Positions 8,987 through 18,150 of a stretch of DNA of 64,000 nt are shown in pieces. Both the position numbers and the translations under genes were made by a program. Origin of the DNA: [Zimmermannella] alba NBRC 15616. Its GTDB lineage: Bacteria > Actinomycetota > Actinomycetes > Actinomycetales > Microbacteriaceae. Under the pieces are notes generated by a model that ran no database searches, was not told the DNA's origin, and was given only the letters and a program-made list of their open reading frames with translations. Position 1 is the first letter of the stretch. Each line of letters opens with the position of its first letter. The stretch spans positions 45,408-109,407 of the forward strand of contig NZ_BCSO01000007.1 of the NCBI RefSeq assembly GCF_001570905.1. Direction: 5' to 3'.

Positions 8987-11188
8987 CTAGCTGTGCTTGA
9001 CGTGCAGGATGTGCGCGGGCACTTCGTGCGGGTCGAGGCGCACGTAGTTGTTCGTGCCCCACTCCCAGTGCGCGCCCGTCACGAGGTCTTCCACCTCGAA
9101 GCGGCTTGCACCATCCAGGCCGAACTTCGTCGGGTCGAGCCACACGGTCGCTTCGATGACGCTGTGCGGGTTGAGTGCGACGACGACGATGATCGTGTCG
9201 GCTTCGCCGTTCGGGCTGTGCTCGGCGGCAAGGTGCTTCGAGAAGACGAGGAGGTCGTCGCTCGAGGAGTACTGCACCTCGAAGTTGCCGAGCTGCTCGA
9301 GTGTCGGGTGGGCATGGCGGATGGCGTTGAGCTTCGTCACGTACGGGGCGATCGAGCGGCCCGCGGCCTCTTCGGCTGCCCAGTCGCGCTGCTTGAACTC
9401 GTACTTTTCGTTGTCGATGTTCTCTTCGGCGCCCGGGCGAGCAACGTTCTCGATGAGCTCGTAGCCTGCGTACATGCCCCAGAGCGGGCCCGCCATGGCA
9501 GCGATCGTCGCGCGAATCTCGTACGCCGGGCGGCCACCGAACTGGAGATACTCGGTGAGGATGTCCGGGGTGTTCACGAAGAGATTCGGGCGCATGAACG
9601 CCGAGGTTTCCTTCGAGATGCTCGTGAGGAACTCCTCGAGCTCCTGCTTCGTGTTGCGCCAGGTGAAGTACGAGTACGACTGCTGGAAGCCTGCCTGCGC
9701 GAGCGCCTGCATGACGGCCGGACGCGTGAACGCCTCCGCGAGGAAGACAACCTCCGGGTGAAGCGCCCGCACCTCGTAGATGACCCACTCCCAGAACTGG
9801 AGCGGCTTCGTGTGTGGGTTGTCGATGCGGAAGATCTTCACGCCCTGCGTCACCCAGTACTCGAACATCTCGAGGATCTCGGTGTACAGGCCGTTGCGGT
9901 CACCGTCGAAGTTGAGCGGGTAAATGTCCTGGTACTTCTTCGGCGGGTTCTCGGCGTAGGCGATGGAGCCATCGGGGAGGACGGTGAACCAGTCCTCGTG
10001 CTCGGCAACCCATGGGTGATCGGGGGTCGCCTGGAGGGCGATGTCGAGGGCGAGTTCCATACCGAGGCGCTCGACCTCGCTGCGGAAGTAGCGGAAGTCC
10101 TCGATCGTGCCGAGTTCCGGGTGAATATCAGTGTGACCACCCTCGCTCGCGCCGATAGCCCACGGCGAACCGGGGTCGTTCGGGCCTGCTGTAAGCGTGT
10201 TGTTCGGGCCCTTACGGTTCGTGCGGCCGATCGGGTGGATCGGCGGCAGGTAGACGACGTCGAAGCCCATCTCGCGCACGGCGGGGAGGCGTTCGGCGGC
10301 GGTGCGGAAGGTACCGCTCGTCCAGGAGCCATCGTCGTGCTTGATGGCGCCTTCGGAGCGCGGGAAGAGCTCATACCAGGCGGCGACACCAGCGATCTTC
10401 CGGTTCACGTCGATGAGACGCTCCGGCGAGTGGGTGACGAGCTCGCGGATCGGCTCGCGCTCGAGGGCGTCAAGGACGTCCTCGAGCAGCATCCCCCCAA
10501 GGCGCTCCGGCGTCGTGAGCTCGCGGTTGCGGGCGGTCGCGGCGGCTTCGTCCTGACCGGCGCGTTCCATGAGGCGGGCACCCTGCTCGAGCATGATCTC
10601 GACGTCCACACCCGCAGCGATCTTGATCTCTGCGTTGTGGCGCCACGTCGAGAAGACATCCGCCCAGGCCTCAACGTGCCAGCGGTGCATGCCGATGCCG
10701 GTGAGCTGAACACTGCACTCCCAGCTGTCGGTGCCGGGGGCACCCGGGTGCATTCGGTGGCGGGCCGTTTCGCCATCGGGGGTGTTTATGACGAGTTCGA
10801 CGCCGATGAGGTCGTGTCCCTCGCGGAAGCTCACGCACGAGAAGGGGATGACGTCGCCCTCGACAGCCTTCGTCGGCCAAAGCTCGTCTTCGATCTGCGG
10901 GCGGAGCTTGAAAATCGGGATGCGGCCAACGACCGGCGTGTAGCCGGAACCGGGGAACGTCTCAGGCACGTCGTGCTCCTCATTGTGCTCGGTGATCTCA
11001 GCCGGGGTTGCCGATGCGGTGAGCTCCTCGGCGGGAGCGTTCGGCTCCGCGCTCGCAGGCGTCACCGGTGCCGGGGCCTCAGGCTCAGCATCCTCCTGCG
11101 CGCGCAGCACAGGGGGGAAGAATGAGAACCGGCGGCGGCCCTCGTTGGTGTTCGTCGTCTGGTCGTCGGATCCACGTGTCGCAGCCAC
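8987..11188 (-). CDS. glgE: alpha-1,4-glucan:maltose-1-phosphate maltosyltransferase GlgE
   Basis: 733 residues from a GTG at 11188. It extends alpha-glucan using maltose 1-phosphate as donor (GH13_3 family). An acidic, Ala/Pro-rich N-terminal tail of about 80 residues precedes the family start (YTPVVGRIPIFKLRPQIED). Catalytic blocks are IFRIDNPHTKPLQFWEW (nucleophile Asp) and VVFLAEAFTRPAVM (general acid Glu), and the C-terminal domain ends in VRLDPHEVPAHILHVK. No good Shine-Dalgarno is seen at the annotated GTG, so the exact start within the disordered tail is uncertain. The donor would be made by TreS/Pep2 or GlgM, none of which is in this window. Confidence 0.96.
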   Translation of the reverse strand: MAATRGSDDQTTNTNEGRRRFSFFPPVLRAQEDAEPEAPAPVTPASAEPNAPAEELTASATPAEITEHNEEHDVPETFPGSGYTPVVGRIPIFKLRPQIEDELWPTKAVEGDVIPFSCVSFREGHDLIGVELVINTPDGETARHRMHPGAPGTDSWECSVQLTGIGMHRWHVEAWADVFSTWRHNAEIKIAAGVDVEIMLEQGARLMERAGQDEAAATARNRELTTPERLGGMLLEDVLDALEREPIRELVTHSPERLIDVNRKIAGVAAWYELFPRSEGAIKHDDGSWTSGTFRTAAERLPAVREMGFDVVYLPPIHPIGRTNRKGPNNTLTAGPNDPGSPWAIGASEGGHTDIHPELGTIEDFRYFRSEVERLGMELALDIALQATPDHPWVAEHEDWFTVLPDGSIAYAENPPKKYQDIYPLNFDGDRNGLYTEILEMFEYWVTQGVKIFRIDNPHTKPLQFWEWVIYEVRALHPEVVFLAEAFTRPAVMQALAQAGFQQSYSYFTWRNTKQELEEFLTSISKETSAFMRPNLFVNTPDILTEYLQFGGRPAYEIRATIAAMAGPLWGMYAGYELIENVARPGAEENIDNEKYEFKQRDWAAEEAAGRSIAPYVTKLNAIRHAHPTLEQLGNFEVQYSSSDDLLVFSKHLAAEHSPNGEADTIIVVVALNPHSVIEATVWLDPTKFGLDGASRFEVEDLVTGAHWEWGTNNYVRLDPHEVPAHILHVKHS

Positions 11189-11235
11189 GTTCGTGACGTT
11201 AGCGGAACGACTTGACCGCCAGGTGGGTGTGTCCC

Positions 11236-13338
11236 TTAGTCGCGATCCTGGTGGTGCGCGAGGTAGACGCGGATGGACGGGCCCTCGATCCGGTGCGTGG
11301 ATTCGGGGAGCACGCAGTGCATGCGCCCGTTTTCGGCGAGATCGTGCGGATGCTCAAGCGAGGAGTCCCAGAGGAGCTCGTAGCCAAAAATCCCGTCCAC
11401 CGCGGGAGGCCGCAAGAGTGCTTCCTCCTCAAGACCGTGCAGGACGATGAGGAGATCTTCGCGGATGAGGGAACCGTCACCGCTCGCGTCGGGCACCAGG
11501 CTGGAGGCGAGGTACTGCACGCAGCGTCCGGTGGGGGAGCCCCAGAGTTCGGCCTGCATGGTGTCGCCGAGGGCGTCGAACCACTCGATACGCGTGCTGC
11601 CTTCCTCAAGCTCAGTGCCGTGGTTGAAGGAGCGAGGCCGGAGGGTGCGGTACTTCGCGCGGATGTCGAGGAGCCTGGCCAGGTGCGCCTGTTGCGCGAG
11701 CTGGTGCTCGTCGCGTTCCCAGTCGATCCAGGTGAGCGGTGAATCCTGGTTGTAGGGGTTGTTGTTGCCTCGCTGGCTGCGGCCAAACTCATCGCCCGCG
11801 CACACCATGGGGACACCAGCGGACAGGCACAGCGTCCCGAGGAGGTTCCGCATTGCCAGGCGGCGGTCGCGCTCGATCACGTCGTCGTTCGAGGGGCCTT
11901 CGACGCCGAAGTTGAAGGAGCGGTTGTTCGTCGTGCCGTCGCGGCCGAGCTCGGCGTTGAGGAGGTTGTGTTTCACGTTGTACGAGACGAGGTCTCGCAG
12001 CGTGAAGCCATCGTGCGCGGTGACGAAGTTGACGGTCGCGATCGGGCCGCGCTCGTCCTTGAAGACGTCAGAGCTGCCGGCGAGGGCGGTCGCAAGCTCT
12101 GCGGGCCCGTTGCCGGGATCGCCGTTCTGTCGGGCATGGGCGAGGTCGCGAATCCAGAATTGGCGTGCGCGGTCGCGGAAGTGGTCGTTCCATTCCGACC
12201 ATCCCGTCGCGAAGTGGCCGGTCTGCCAGCCACCCGAGCCGATATCCCAGGGCTCGGCAATGAGGTGAAGCCCGGCCAGGCGCGGGTCGCGTTGCATGTC
12301 TTCGAGGAGCGGGTGGTGCGGGTCGAACACGGTGTTGCCGTCGCGGCCGAGCGTCGCTGCCAGGTCGAAACGGAAGCCGTCGATGCCGAAGTGCTCGGTC
12401 CAATACGCGAGCGAGTCGAGCACGAGCTGTCGGACGGCGTCCTCGGCCGTGTTGAGCGCATTGCCGCAGCCGGTCACATCGAGGTACTCATCCTGGCCGT
12501 CGAAGCGGTAGTAGAGCGCATTGTCGAGGCCGCGGAACGAGGAGGTCGAGCCCTTCGCGGGCTGCTGTTCGGCCGAGTGGTTGTAGACGACATCGAGCAG
12601 GACGCTGATGCCTGCTGCGTGGAGCGCGTCGACGGCGCCGCGGAGCTCGGCAACCACCGCATCCGGCCCTGCCGCGAGCGCCGCGGGGGAGGCGTAGCCG
12701 AGGTGCGGGGCGAAGAAGCCGACGCTCGAGTAGCCCCAGTAGTTCGTCATGTCCTGCAGGCGCAGGAACTTCTCGGTCGCAATCGCGTGGACGGGGAGGA
12801 GCTCCACCGCGTTGACGCCAAGCTCGACGAGGTGTGCGATGACGGCTTCGTGGCCGAGTGCCGCGTAGCTGCCTCGAATCTCCTCCGGCACAAACGGCGC
12901 GAGCTTCGTGAGACCCTTCACGTGCGCTTCGTAGATGACGAGATCTTCGCGCGGTGTGCACGGCTTGGGCGCTCGCCACTCAGGCAGCCCGGCGGCCGGG
13001 TCGGTGGCGACGCCGCACCAGATCGGGCGACGAGCCGTCCCGATGTTGTCGATGTGTCGCGCGTAGGGGTCAAGGAGGAGCCGTTCGCTGTCAAAAGCGT
13101 TGCGCGGGCCGTCCGGGCCGCTTGCGCGAAGGGCGTAGCGGTCGCCCGGGCGAAGGGCATCGGTTCGCGCCTCCCACACCTCGCTCTCGCAGTGCATCGG
13201 CAGCTGTGCGGTGACCTCGCCGCGCTCATCGATGAGGCACAGTTCCATCGAATCGGCATGCCGCGACACCACCCGAACTCGCGCACCAGCTTCGTTGAAG
13301 GTGACCCCAAGGTCGGGGTAGGGCTGAAAGATCGTCAT
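11236..13338 (-). CDS. glgX: glycogen debranching enzyme GlgX (first copy, glucan operon)
   Basis: 700 residues from the ATG at 13338, with an AGGGA site about 8 nt upstream. An isoamylase-type GH13_11 enzyme that hydrolyses alpha-1,6 branches. An N-terminal CBM48-like domain (about 1-130) precedes the barrel with LLDVVYNHSAEQ, DGFRFDLAATLGRDG (nucleophile Asp), HLIAEPWDIGSGGW (Glu) and NFVTAHDGFTLRDLVSYN (third Asp). It heads an operon with glgE 47 nt downstream and then glgB. A second GlgX is encoded at 42938-45127, and the two differ clearly in sequence and N-terminus, so they are not a recent duplication. The start is divergent from the cysteine desulfurase gene, with 149 nt between. Confidence 0.93.
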   Translation of the reverse strand: MTIFQPYPDLGVTFNEAGARVRVVSRHADSMELCLIDERGEVTAQLPMHCESEVWEARTDALRPGDRYALRASGPDGPRNAFDSERLLLDPYARHIDNIGTARRPIWCGVATDPAAGLPEWRAPKPCTPREDLVIYEAHVKGLTKLAPFVPEEIRGSYAALGHEAVIAHLVELGVNAVELLPVHAIATEKFLRLQDMTNYWGYSSVGFFAPHLGYASPAALAAGPDAVVAELRGAVDALHAAGISVLLDVVYNHSAEQQPAKGSTSSFRGLDNALYYRFDGQDEYLDVTGCGNALNTAEDAVRQLVLDSLAYWTEHFGIDGFRFDLAATLGRDGNTVFDPHHPLLEDMQRDPRLAGLHLIAEPWDIGSGGWQTGHFATGWSEWNDHFRDRARQFWIRDLAHARQNGDPGNGPAELATALAGSSDVFKDERGPIATVNFVTAHDGFTLRDLVSYNVKHNLLNAELGRDGTTNNRSFNFGVEGPSNDDVIERDRRLAMRNLLGTLCLSAGVPMVCAGDEFGRSQRGNNNPYNQDSPLTWIDWERDEHQLAQQAHLARLLDIRAKYRTLRPRSFNHGTELEEGSTRIEWFDALGDTMQAELWGSPTGRCVQYLASSLVPDASGDGSLIREDLLIVLHGLEEEALLRPPAVDGIFGYELLWDSSLEHPHDLAENGRMHCVLPESTHRIEGPSIRVYLAHHQDRD

Positions 13339-13487
13339 CGAAGGATTCCCTGTGGCGGAAGAGTGGCCGTGTGCGTCTCGGCGCGAGCAGGCCTGGGACG
13401 CTCAAGTGTACGAGGCGAAGGAGTATCGTGCCGTGAACGAGTGCGGGCATTCCCGCGACTCTCGACGTCGGCTGAAGGGATGACGCC

Positions 13488-14687
13488 ATGCCTCGCTACC
13501 TCGACCACGCAGCCACGAGCCCCATCCGTCCGGAGGCTCTCGCTGCGCTCACCGAGGCGTATCAGGATGTCGGCAACGCCTCCTCTGTGCACGGGCACGG
13601 CCAGGCAGCGAAGGCGCGCCTCGCGGACGCACGCGAGCGGATCGCTGTGCGACTCGGCGCCGAACCGATCGAGATCATCCTCACCTCCGGCGGTACGGAG
13701 AGCATCAACCTCGCGCTCACCGGCGGGTTCCGTGCCCGCCAGCGCGACGCAGAGCGGCCCGTCATCGTGTCCGCGGAGGGGGAGCACCACGCGACCCTCG
13801 ACACCCTCGAATCCCTGGCTCAGCGGGAGGGAGCAGAACTGCGTCTGGTGCCGCTCGATGCGGACGGTCGCATCCGCCTCGACGAGTTCGAGCGCGCCCT
13901 TGACGATCGTCACCGCATCGCGCTCGTGAGCCTCATCCACGCGAACAACGAAGTCGGCACCGTGCAGCCGATCCGTGCCGTCACCGCGCTCGCCCACGAG
14001 GCAGGCATCCCGGTCCACGTGGATGCGGTCGCCTCGCTCGGCCACCTCACCGTGGATGCCACCGCCCTCGGCGCAGACCTCCTCTCGGTGTCGGCCCACA
14101 AGATTGGCGGGCCGTTCGGTGTCGGCGCGCTTGTGACCCGGCGCTCGATGGAGCTTGTCCCGCTCATGCACGGCGGCAGTCAGCAGCGCGGATTCCGCCC
14201 CGGCACGATCGACGTCCCCGGCGCGCTCGGCTTTGCCGCAGCCCTTGACGCCGCCTGCGAGCCAGCGGCGCTCGCGCTCGAGTGTGCGCGCCTTGACGGG
14301 CTCATTGACGAGCTGGCCGCCTCCATCACGGCGATTGATGGCGTCACCATCCGAGGCGCGGAGCTCGGTGCCGACTTCGAGGACGGCGGCGTCATCGCCC
14401 GTGGCCGCGCGGCTGGCAACCTCCACTTCACTGTTGAGGGATGCCAGGGCGACTCCCTCCTCTTCCTCCTCGATATGGCAGGGATTTCCGTCTCCACCGG
14501 GTCTGCGTGTCAGGCGGGGGTACAGGAGCCCTCGCACGTGTTAAGCGCGATGGGTGTGCCGGAGGAGCACGTCCACGGTGCCCTCCGCATCACGCTCGGC
14601 TGGACGTCCACGATCGAGGACGTGCAGGCGCTCGCGGCCGCACTGCCGGGCGTCATCGAACGCGCACGCCGGGCAGGCCGCTCGTGA
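13488..14687 (+). CDS. cysteine desulfurase (NifS/IscS-type, class V aminotransferase)
   Basis: 399 residues. A PLP enzyme that removes sulfur from cysteine to give an enzyme persulfide for Fe-S clusters or tRNA thiolation. Visible are the N-terminal YLDHAATSPIRPEAL signature, TSGGTESINLAL, the HVDAVASLGH region binding the PLP pyridine, the Schiff-base lysine in SAHKIGGPFGVGAL and the catalytic cysteine in STGSACQAGVQEPSHVL. A GAAGGGA site precedes the ATG. The gene for thiouridylase MnmA lies 5.4 kb downstream on the same strand, and in related genomes such pairs are often adjacent. Sulfur delivery to MnmA is therefore likely but inferred. The stop overlaps the next start (GTGA). Confidence 0.94.
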   Translation: MPRYLDHAATSPIRPEALAALTEAYQDVGNASSVHGHGQAAKARLADARERIAVRLGAEPIEIILTSGGTESINLALTGGFRARQRDAERPVIVSAEGEHHATLDTLESLAQREGAELRLVPLDADGRIRLDEFERALDDRHRIALVSLIHANNEVGTVQPIRAVTALAHEAGIPVHVDAVASLGHLTVDATALGADLLSVSAHKIGGPFGVGALVTRRSMELVPLMHGGSQQRGFRPGTIDVPGALGFAAALDAACEPAALALECARLDGLIDELAASITAIDGVTIRGAELGADFEDGGVIARGRAAGNLHFTVEGCQGDSLLFLLDMAGISVSTGSACQAGVQEPSHVLSAMGVPEEHVHGALRITLGWTSTIEDVQALAAALPGVIERARRAGRS

Positions 14688-15706
14688 CGCAAATTCGGCG
14701 CCTCGCCCCGGGTGTCTGCGCGGCGCTCGCGGTCGGCATCCTCGCCACCTGGCTCGGGGGATTTGCGCCACTCATTGGCGGTCCGATCATCGCGCTCCTC
14801 ATCGGAATGCTGCTCACCTCGCTTCGCGGGACGCCGGCAGGGGAGCGGATGCTGGTGGGCGCCGGATTCACGGGTAAACGCGTCCTCCAGCTCGCCATCG
14901 TCGTGCTCGGTGGCACCATGTCGCTCGCCGGTATCGCGGAACTCGGGGCGCGCACCGCGCCGGTCCTTTTCGGCACGCTCGCGATTGCGCTCACGAGTGG
15001 ATGGCTGCTCGCGAAGCTCGTGCGCATCAGCCGTGACGAGTCGGTGCTCCTGACGGTTGGCACCTCGATTTGCGGCGCGAGCGCGATTGCCGCGACGGCC
15101 CCCATCCTGGCCGCTGAAGCAAGCGTCATTGCGCTCGCGGTGACCGCGATCTTCACATACAACCTCGTCGCCGTCTTCGTGTTTCCGTGGCTCGGGCACC
15201 TGCTCGGCATGAGTCAGGAAGCCTTCGGACTCTTCGCCGGCACCGCCGTGAACGACACCTCATCGGTCGTGGCAGCGGCATCCATTTACGGTGCGGAAGC
15301 CGCGCAGATCGCGGTCGTCGTGAAGCTCACCCGCACGCTCGCGATCATCCCCATCACGATCGCCCTCAGCTGGTGGATTGCCCGCACGAGCAAGACCGCT
15401 GCGACCGCGAGTGGCGAGGTGGCAACGAAGCGGAAGCGGCCGTGGCAGCTCGTACCGTGGTTCCTCACCGGCTTCCTTGTGGCGGCTCTCGCAGCAAGCC
15501 TCGGCGCCATCCCCGCAGCCTGGAGCGAAGGGCTCCACCTCATCGCGAAGACCCTCATCGCCGCCGCGCTCGCGGGCATCGGGTTCACCGTCGACTTCGC
15601 GGTCATCCGCAAGGCAGGCTTCAAGCCGCTCGGCTTTGCCGGGGTGCTCTGGGTGATCATCACGCTCAGTGCTCTTGGCCTGATGTGGGCCACCGGCTGG
15701 CTGTAG
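14684..15706 (+). CDS. YeiH/UPF0324 family putative sulfate exporter, membrane protein
   Basis: 340 residues from the GTG at 14684, which overlaps the preceding stop (GTGA), so translation is probably coupled to the desulfurase. About ten hydrophobic helices are seen. Family signatures include GGPIIALLIGMLL, FTGKRVLQLAIVVLGG, a GTSICGASAIAATAP block and FAGTAVNDTSSVVAAAS. Members of this family (PF03601, cons_hypoth698) are proposed anion or sulfate exporters on indirect grounds. Coupling to a cysteine desulfurase hints at sulfur metabolism here, but the substrate is not shown. Confidence 0.88.
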   Translation: MTQIRRLAPGVCAALAVGILATWLGGFAPLIGGPIIALLIGMLLTSLRGTPAGERMLVGAGFTGKRVLQLAIVVLGGTMSLAGIAELGARTAPVLFGTLAIALTSGWLLAKLVRISRDESVLLTVGTSICGASAIAATAPILAAEASVIALAVTAIFTYNLVAVFVFPWLGHLLGMSQEAFGLFAGTAVNDTSSVVAAASIYGAEAAQIAVVVKLTRTLAIIPITIALSWWIARTSKTAATASGEVATKRKRPWQLVPWFLTGFLVAALAASLGAIPAAWSEGLHLIAKTLIAAALAGIGFTVDFAVIRKAGFKPLGFAGVLWVIITLSALGLMWATGWL

Positions 15707-15748
15707 AAGCAGGCCGACATCGACCGCAGGTGCAACAGTTTGTCCGCA

Positions 15749-15787
15749 GTGCAAGATTGCACTTGTGCAAGTTTGCATCAGGTGCAA
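15749..15787. promoter_or_regulatory. multi-half-site operator upstream of the TetR gene
   Basis: Half-sites GTGCAA or its complement TTGCAC occur at 15749, 15757, 15765, 15773 (one mismatch) and 15782, in alternating orientation and with an exact 8-nt step for the first four. This makes overlapping 14-nt palindromes of the form GTGCAA-2-TTGCAC. It lies 11-49 nt before the chosen TetR start. Autoregulation by the adjacent TetR protein and control of the following exporter are inferred from position. Confidence 0.7.
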
Positions 15788-15797
15788 AGATTCCACA

Positions 15798-16430
15798 GTG
15801 GAATGTGAAGCATTGGCCGAATCGGAGTGCGAGTCGCGGCGGGCGAAGAATCGACGCATGACGTGGCTCGCAATCCATGAGGCAGCAGTGCATCTCATCG
15901 TGGAGCAGGGGTTCGCTGCGTCGACGGTCGAGGCAATCGCGGAAGCCGCGGGTGTGTCTCGCCGGACCTTCTTCAACTATTTTCCGTCGAAAGAAGACGC
16001 GGTCCTCGGCCTTGTAACTCCCGCTTGCAGCGACCAAGCCGTGGCTGCCTTCGAGCAGCAACTCGAAGATCCACTGCGTGCCACGACGACGCTCCTGATG
16101 GCCGTCATCCGATCCGGCTGGCCCAAGCTCTCGGGCGACCTTCGCCGCCAAGAGCTCGTCGACGCCAACCCTGTCCTCCTCGAACGGTCGCGGCAGCACT
16201 TCCAAGTTGCCGCCGACCTCACCCTGGAGCAGGTGCTCGCGCGGATGCCCGAACTGCGTGACGGCCTCGACCTTCCACGAGCTACCCGAGACGCGGACGC
16301 GGCACATGCCCTCGTGGCCCTCTCGGTCGCGGTCCTTCGCTACCTCCTCACCCGGGATCTCAAGAGCATCCTCGACCCCGAATCCCCGGTACTTGACGAT
16401 GCGCTCACGCTGTTCCGCGCACTGCTCTAG
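15798..16430 (+). CDS. TetR family transcriptional regulator
   Basis: 210 residues from GTG 15798. The N-terminal helix-turn-helix is clear: WLAIHEAAVHLIVEQGF, then STVEAIAEAAGVSRRTFFNYFPSKEDAV, the TetR recognition helix with the F-x-Y-F-x-S-K-E ending. The C-terminal ligand domain is divergent. A longer start at GTG 15765 would put the palindromic operator inside the gene, so 15798 is preferred; ATG 15858 is also possible. The exporter gene follows after 44 nt on the same strand, so the usual role would be repression of that pump until a ligand binds. The ligand is unknown. Confidence 0.9.
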   Translation: MECEALAESECESRRAKNRRMTWLAIHEAAVHLIVEQGFAASTVEAIAEAAGVSRRTFFNYFPSKEDAVLGLVTPACSDQAVAAFEQQLEDPLRATTTLLMAVIRSGWPKLSGDLRRQELVDANPVLLERSRQHFQVAADLTLEQVLARMPELRDGLDLPRATRDADAAHALVALSVAVLRYLLTRDLKSILDPESPVLDDALTLFRALL

Positions 16431-16474
16431 CGCGAGACCCCGAACTCACACCTGTCTTGTTGAAAGGTTCACCT

Positions 16475-18121
16475 GTGAACTCCCCTGAAACCGCCGACGG
16501 CGCACTGCCCCCGAAGCGCCTCATCCCGCTGTTCGCGGGCCTCATGCTCGCGATGCTCCTCGCCTCGCTCAATAACACCGTCCTCTCGAGTGCCATGCCG
16601 ACGATCATCGGCGAACTCAACGGCGTGGAACACCTGAGCTGGGTCATCACCGCATTCATCCTCGCCTCAACCGTGACGATGCCCGTGTACGGCAACCTCT
16701 CCGACCTCTTTGGACGTCGACCAATGCTCATCGCTGCGATTGTGGTGTTCCTCGGCGGCTCAGTTCTCGGCGCCCTTGCCCAAGACATGCCGATGCTCAT
16801 CGCAGCCCGCGGCATTCAGGGCCTTGGCGGCGGCGGGCTCATGATCCTCACCCAGGCTGCGATTGCGGACGTCGTGCCTGCGCGTGAGCGCGGCAAGTAC
16901 ATGGGCATCATGGGTGGCGTATTCGCCTTCGCCTCGGTGGCTGGCCCTCTGCTCGGTGGCTGGTTCACGGAAGGCCCGGGATGGCGCTGGGCATTCTGGA
17001 TGAACGTGCCGATCGGTCTGCTCGCGCTGGCTGCCGCAGTGTTCCTGCTGCGTCTGCCGAAGCGACGCACCGAAGGCCGAGTTGATGTGCTCGGGATGAT
17101 GCTCCTCGCCGTGGCCACCACATCGATCGTGCTTCTCGCGACATGGGGTGGGCAGCAGTTCGAGTGGATGTCTGTCGAATCCGCAGTGCTCGCAGTCGTG
17201 GGCATCGTTGCTGCCGTCTGCTTTGTGGTTGTGGAATCGAAGGCCGAGCAGCCGGTCATGCCGCTGGCGCTCTTCCTCGACCGAAACTTCCTCCTCACCA
17301 CGGCTGCTGCGCTTGCGATCGGTGTCGCCATGTTTGGAGCGCTCGGCTACATGCCGATGTACCTCCAGATGGTGACCGGCGCAGGCCCCACGGTGTCGGG
17401 TCTCCTCATGATCCCGATGATGGGTGTGCTCCTCGTGACCTCGACTCTGTCGGGAGCAATCGTGTCTCGCACTGGCCGTTACAAGATGCTGCCCGTTGTC
17501 GGCACCGGCATTGTTGCGGGAGCACTCGTCTTCATCTCGCTTGTCACCGTCGACACACCTATGTGGGTTATCTGTGCGGCGCTCGCAGTCCTCGGCTCTG
17601 GCCTTGGCCTGTCGATGCAGATTCTCACCTTGATCGTGCAGAACTCGTTCCCCATTCGCATGGTGGGAACGGCGACGGCGGCAACGAACTACTTCCGCCA
17701 GGTCGGCGCAACCCTGGGCTCTGCCATCGTGGGGTCCCTGTTCGCGCAGCGCCTCGTCGAGGAGTTCACCAAACTTGCGCCGGGAAATGGTGCATCGTTG
17801 TCTGGCGGCGGACACTTCACTCCCGGAGCCGTGAGCGCCCTGCCCGAGCCCATGCACACGCTCGTGCTCGGCGCGATCAATCACGCACTGGTCCCGATCT
17901 TCGTTTATCTGGTTCCGCTCATCGTCATTGCCTTTGTTGCGCTGCTGTTCGTGGTCGAAAAGCCCCTCGCCACTGCCATCGAGCGTGAGATCCCCGCAGA
18001 GGCTCTTGCTGAAGGTCAGCTCATGATCACCGACCCCGCCCTCGACGAGGATGCCGTCGGAGCAAACTTCGAGGCGGTGCCCGCCGACGGCACCCGCACA
18101 CACTCGCGGCACGGACGGTAA
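16475..18121 (+). CDS. MFS drug exporter, DHA2 (EmrB/QacA) 14-TM type
   Basis: 548 residues. The GTG at 16475 is chosen for the GAAAGG site 7 nt before it; two TTG codons lie just upstream in frame. The chain holds about 14 hydrophobic helices. Signatures are the motif A region GNLSDLFGRRPM after TM2, motif C-like GGVFAFASVAGPLLGGWFTE in TM5 of proton-coupled drug antiporters, and LNNTVLSSAMPTI (motif D1) in TM1. This supports proton-driven efflux of drugs or other hydrophobic compounds. It is directly downstream of the TetR gene and its operator, so induction by a substrate is likely. Confidence 0.93.
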   Translation: MNSPETADGALPPKRLIPLFAGLMLAMLLASLNNTVLSSAMPTIIGELNGVEHLSWVITAFILASTVTMPVYGNLSDLFGRRPMLIAAIVVFLGGSVLGALAQDMPMLIAARGIQGLGGGGLMILTQAAIADVVPARERGKYMGIMGGVFAFASVAGPLLGGWFTEGPGWRWAFWMNVPIGLLALAAAVFLLRLPKRRTEGRVDVLGMMLLAVATTSIVLLATWGGQQFEWMSVESAVLAVVGIVAAVCFVVVESKAEQPVMPLALFLDRNFLLTTAAALAIGVAMFGALGYMPMYLQMVTGAGPTVSGLLMIPMMGVLLVTSTLSGAIVSRTGRYKMLPVVGTGIVAGALVFISLVTVDTPMWVICAALAVLGSGLGLSMQILTLIVQNSFPIRMVGTATAATNYFRQVGATLGSAIVGSLFAQRLVEEFTKLAPGNGASLSGGGHFTPGAVSALPEPMHTLVLGAINHALVPIFVYLVPLIVIAFVALLFVVEKPLATAIEREIPAEALAEGQLMITDPALDEDAVGANFEAVPADGTRTHSRHGR

Positions 18122-18150
18122 GACAGTCCGCTGGCTTTAGGCTCGACCGC

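Noticed and set aside
8087..11125. 1012-residue plus-strand open frame
   Set aside because: Antisense to glgB and glgE, which have full catalytic motifs. Long shadows are common in GC-rich genes.
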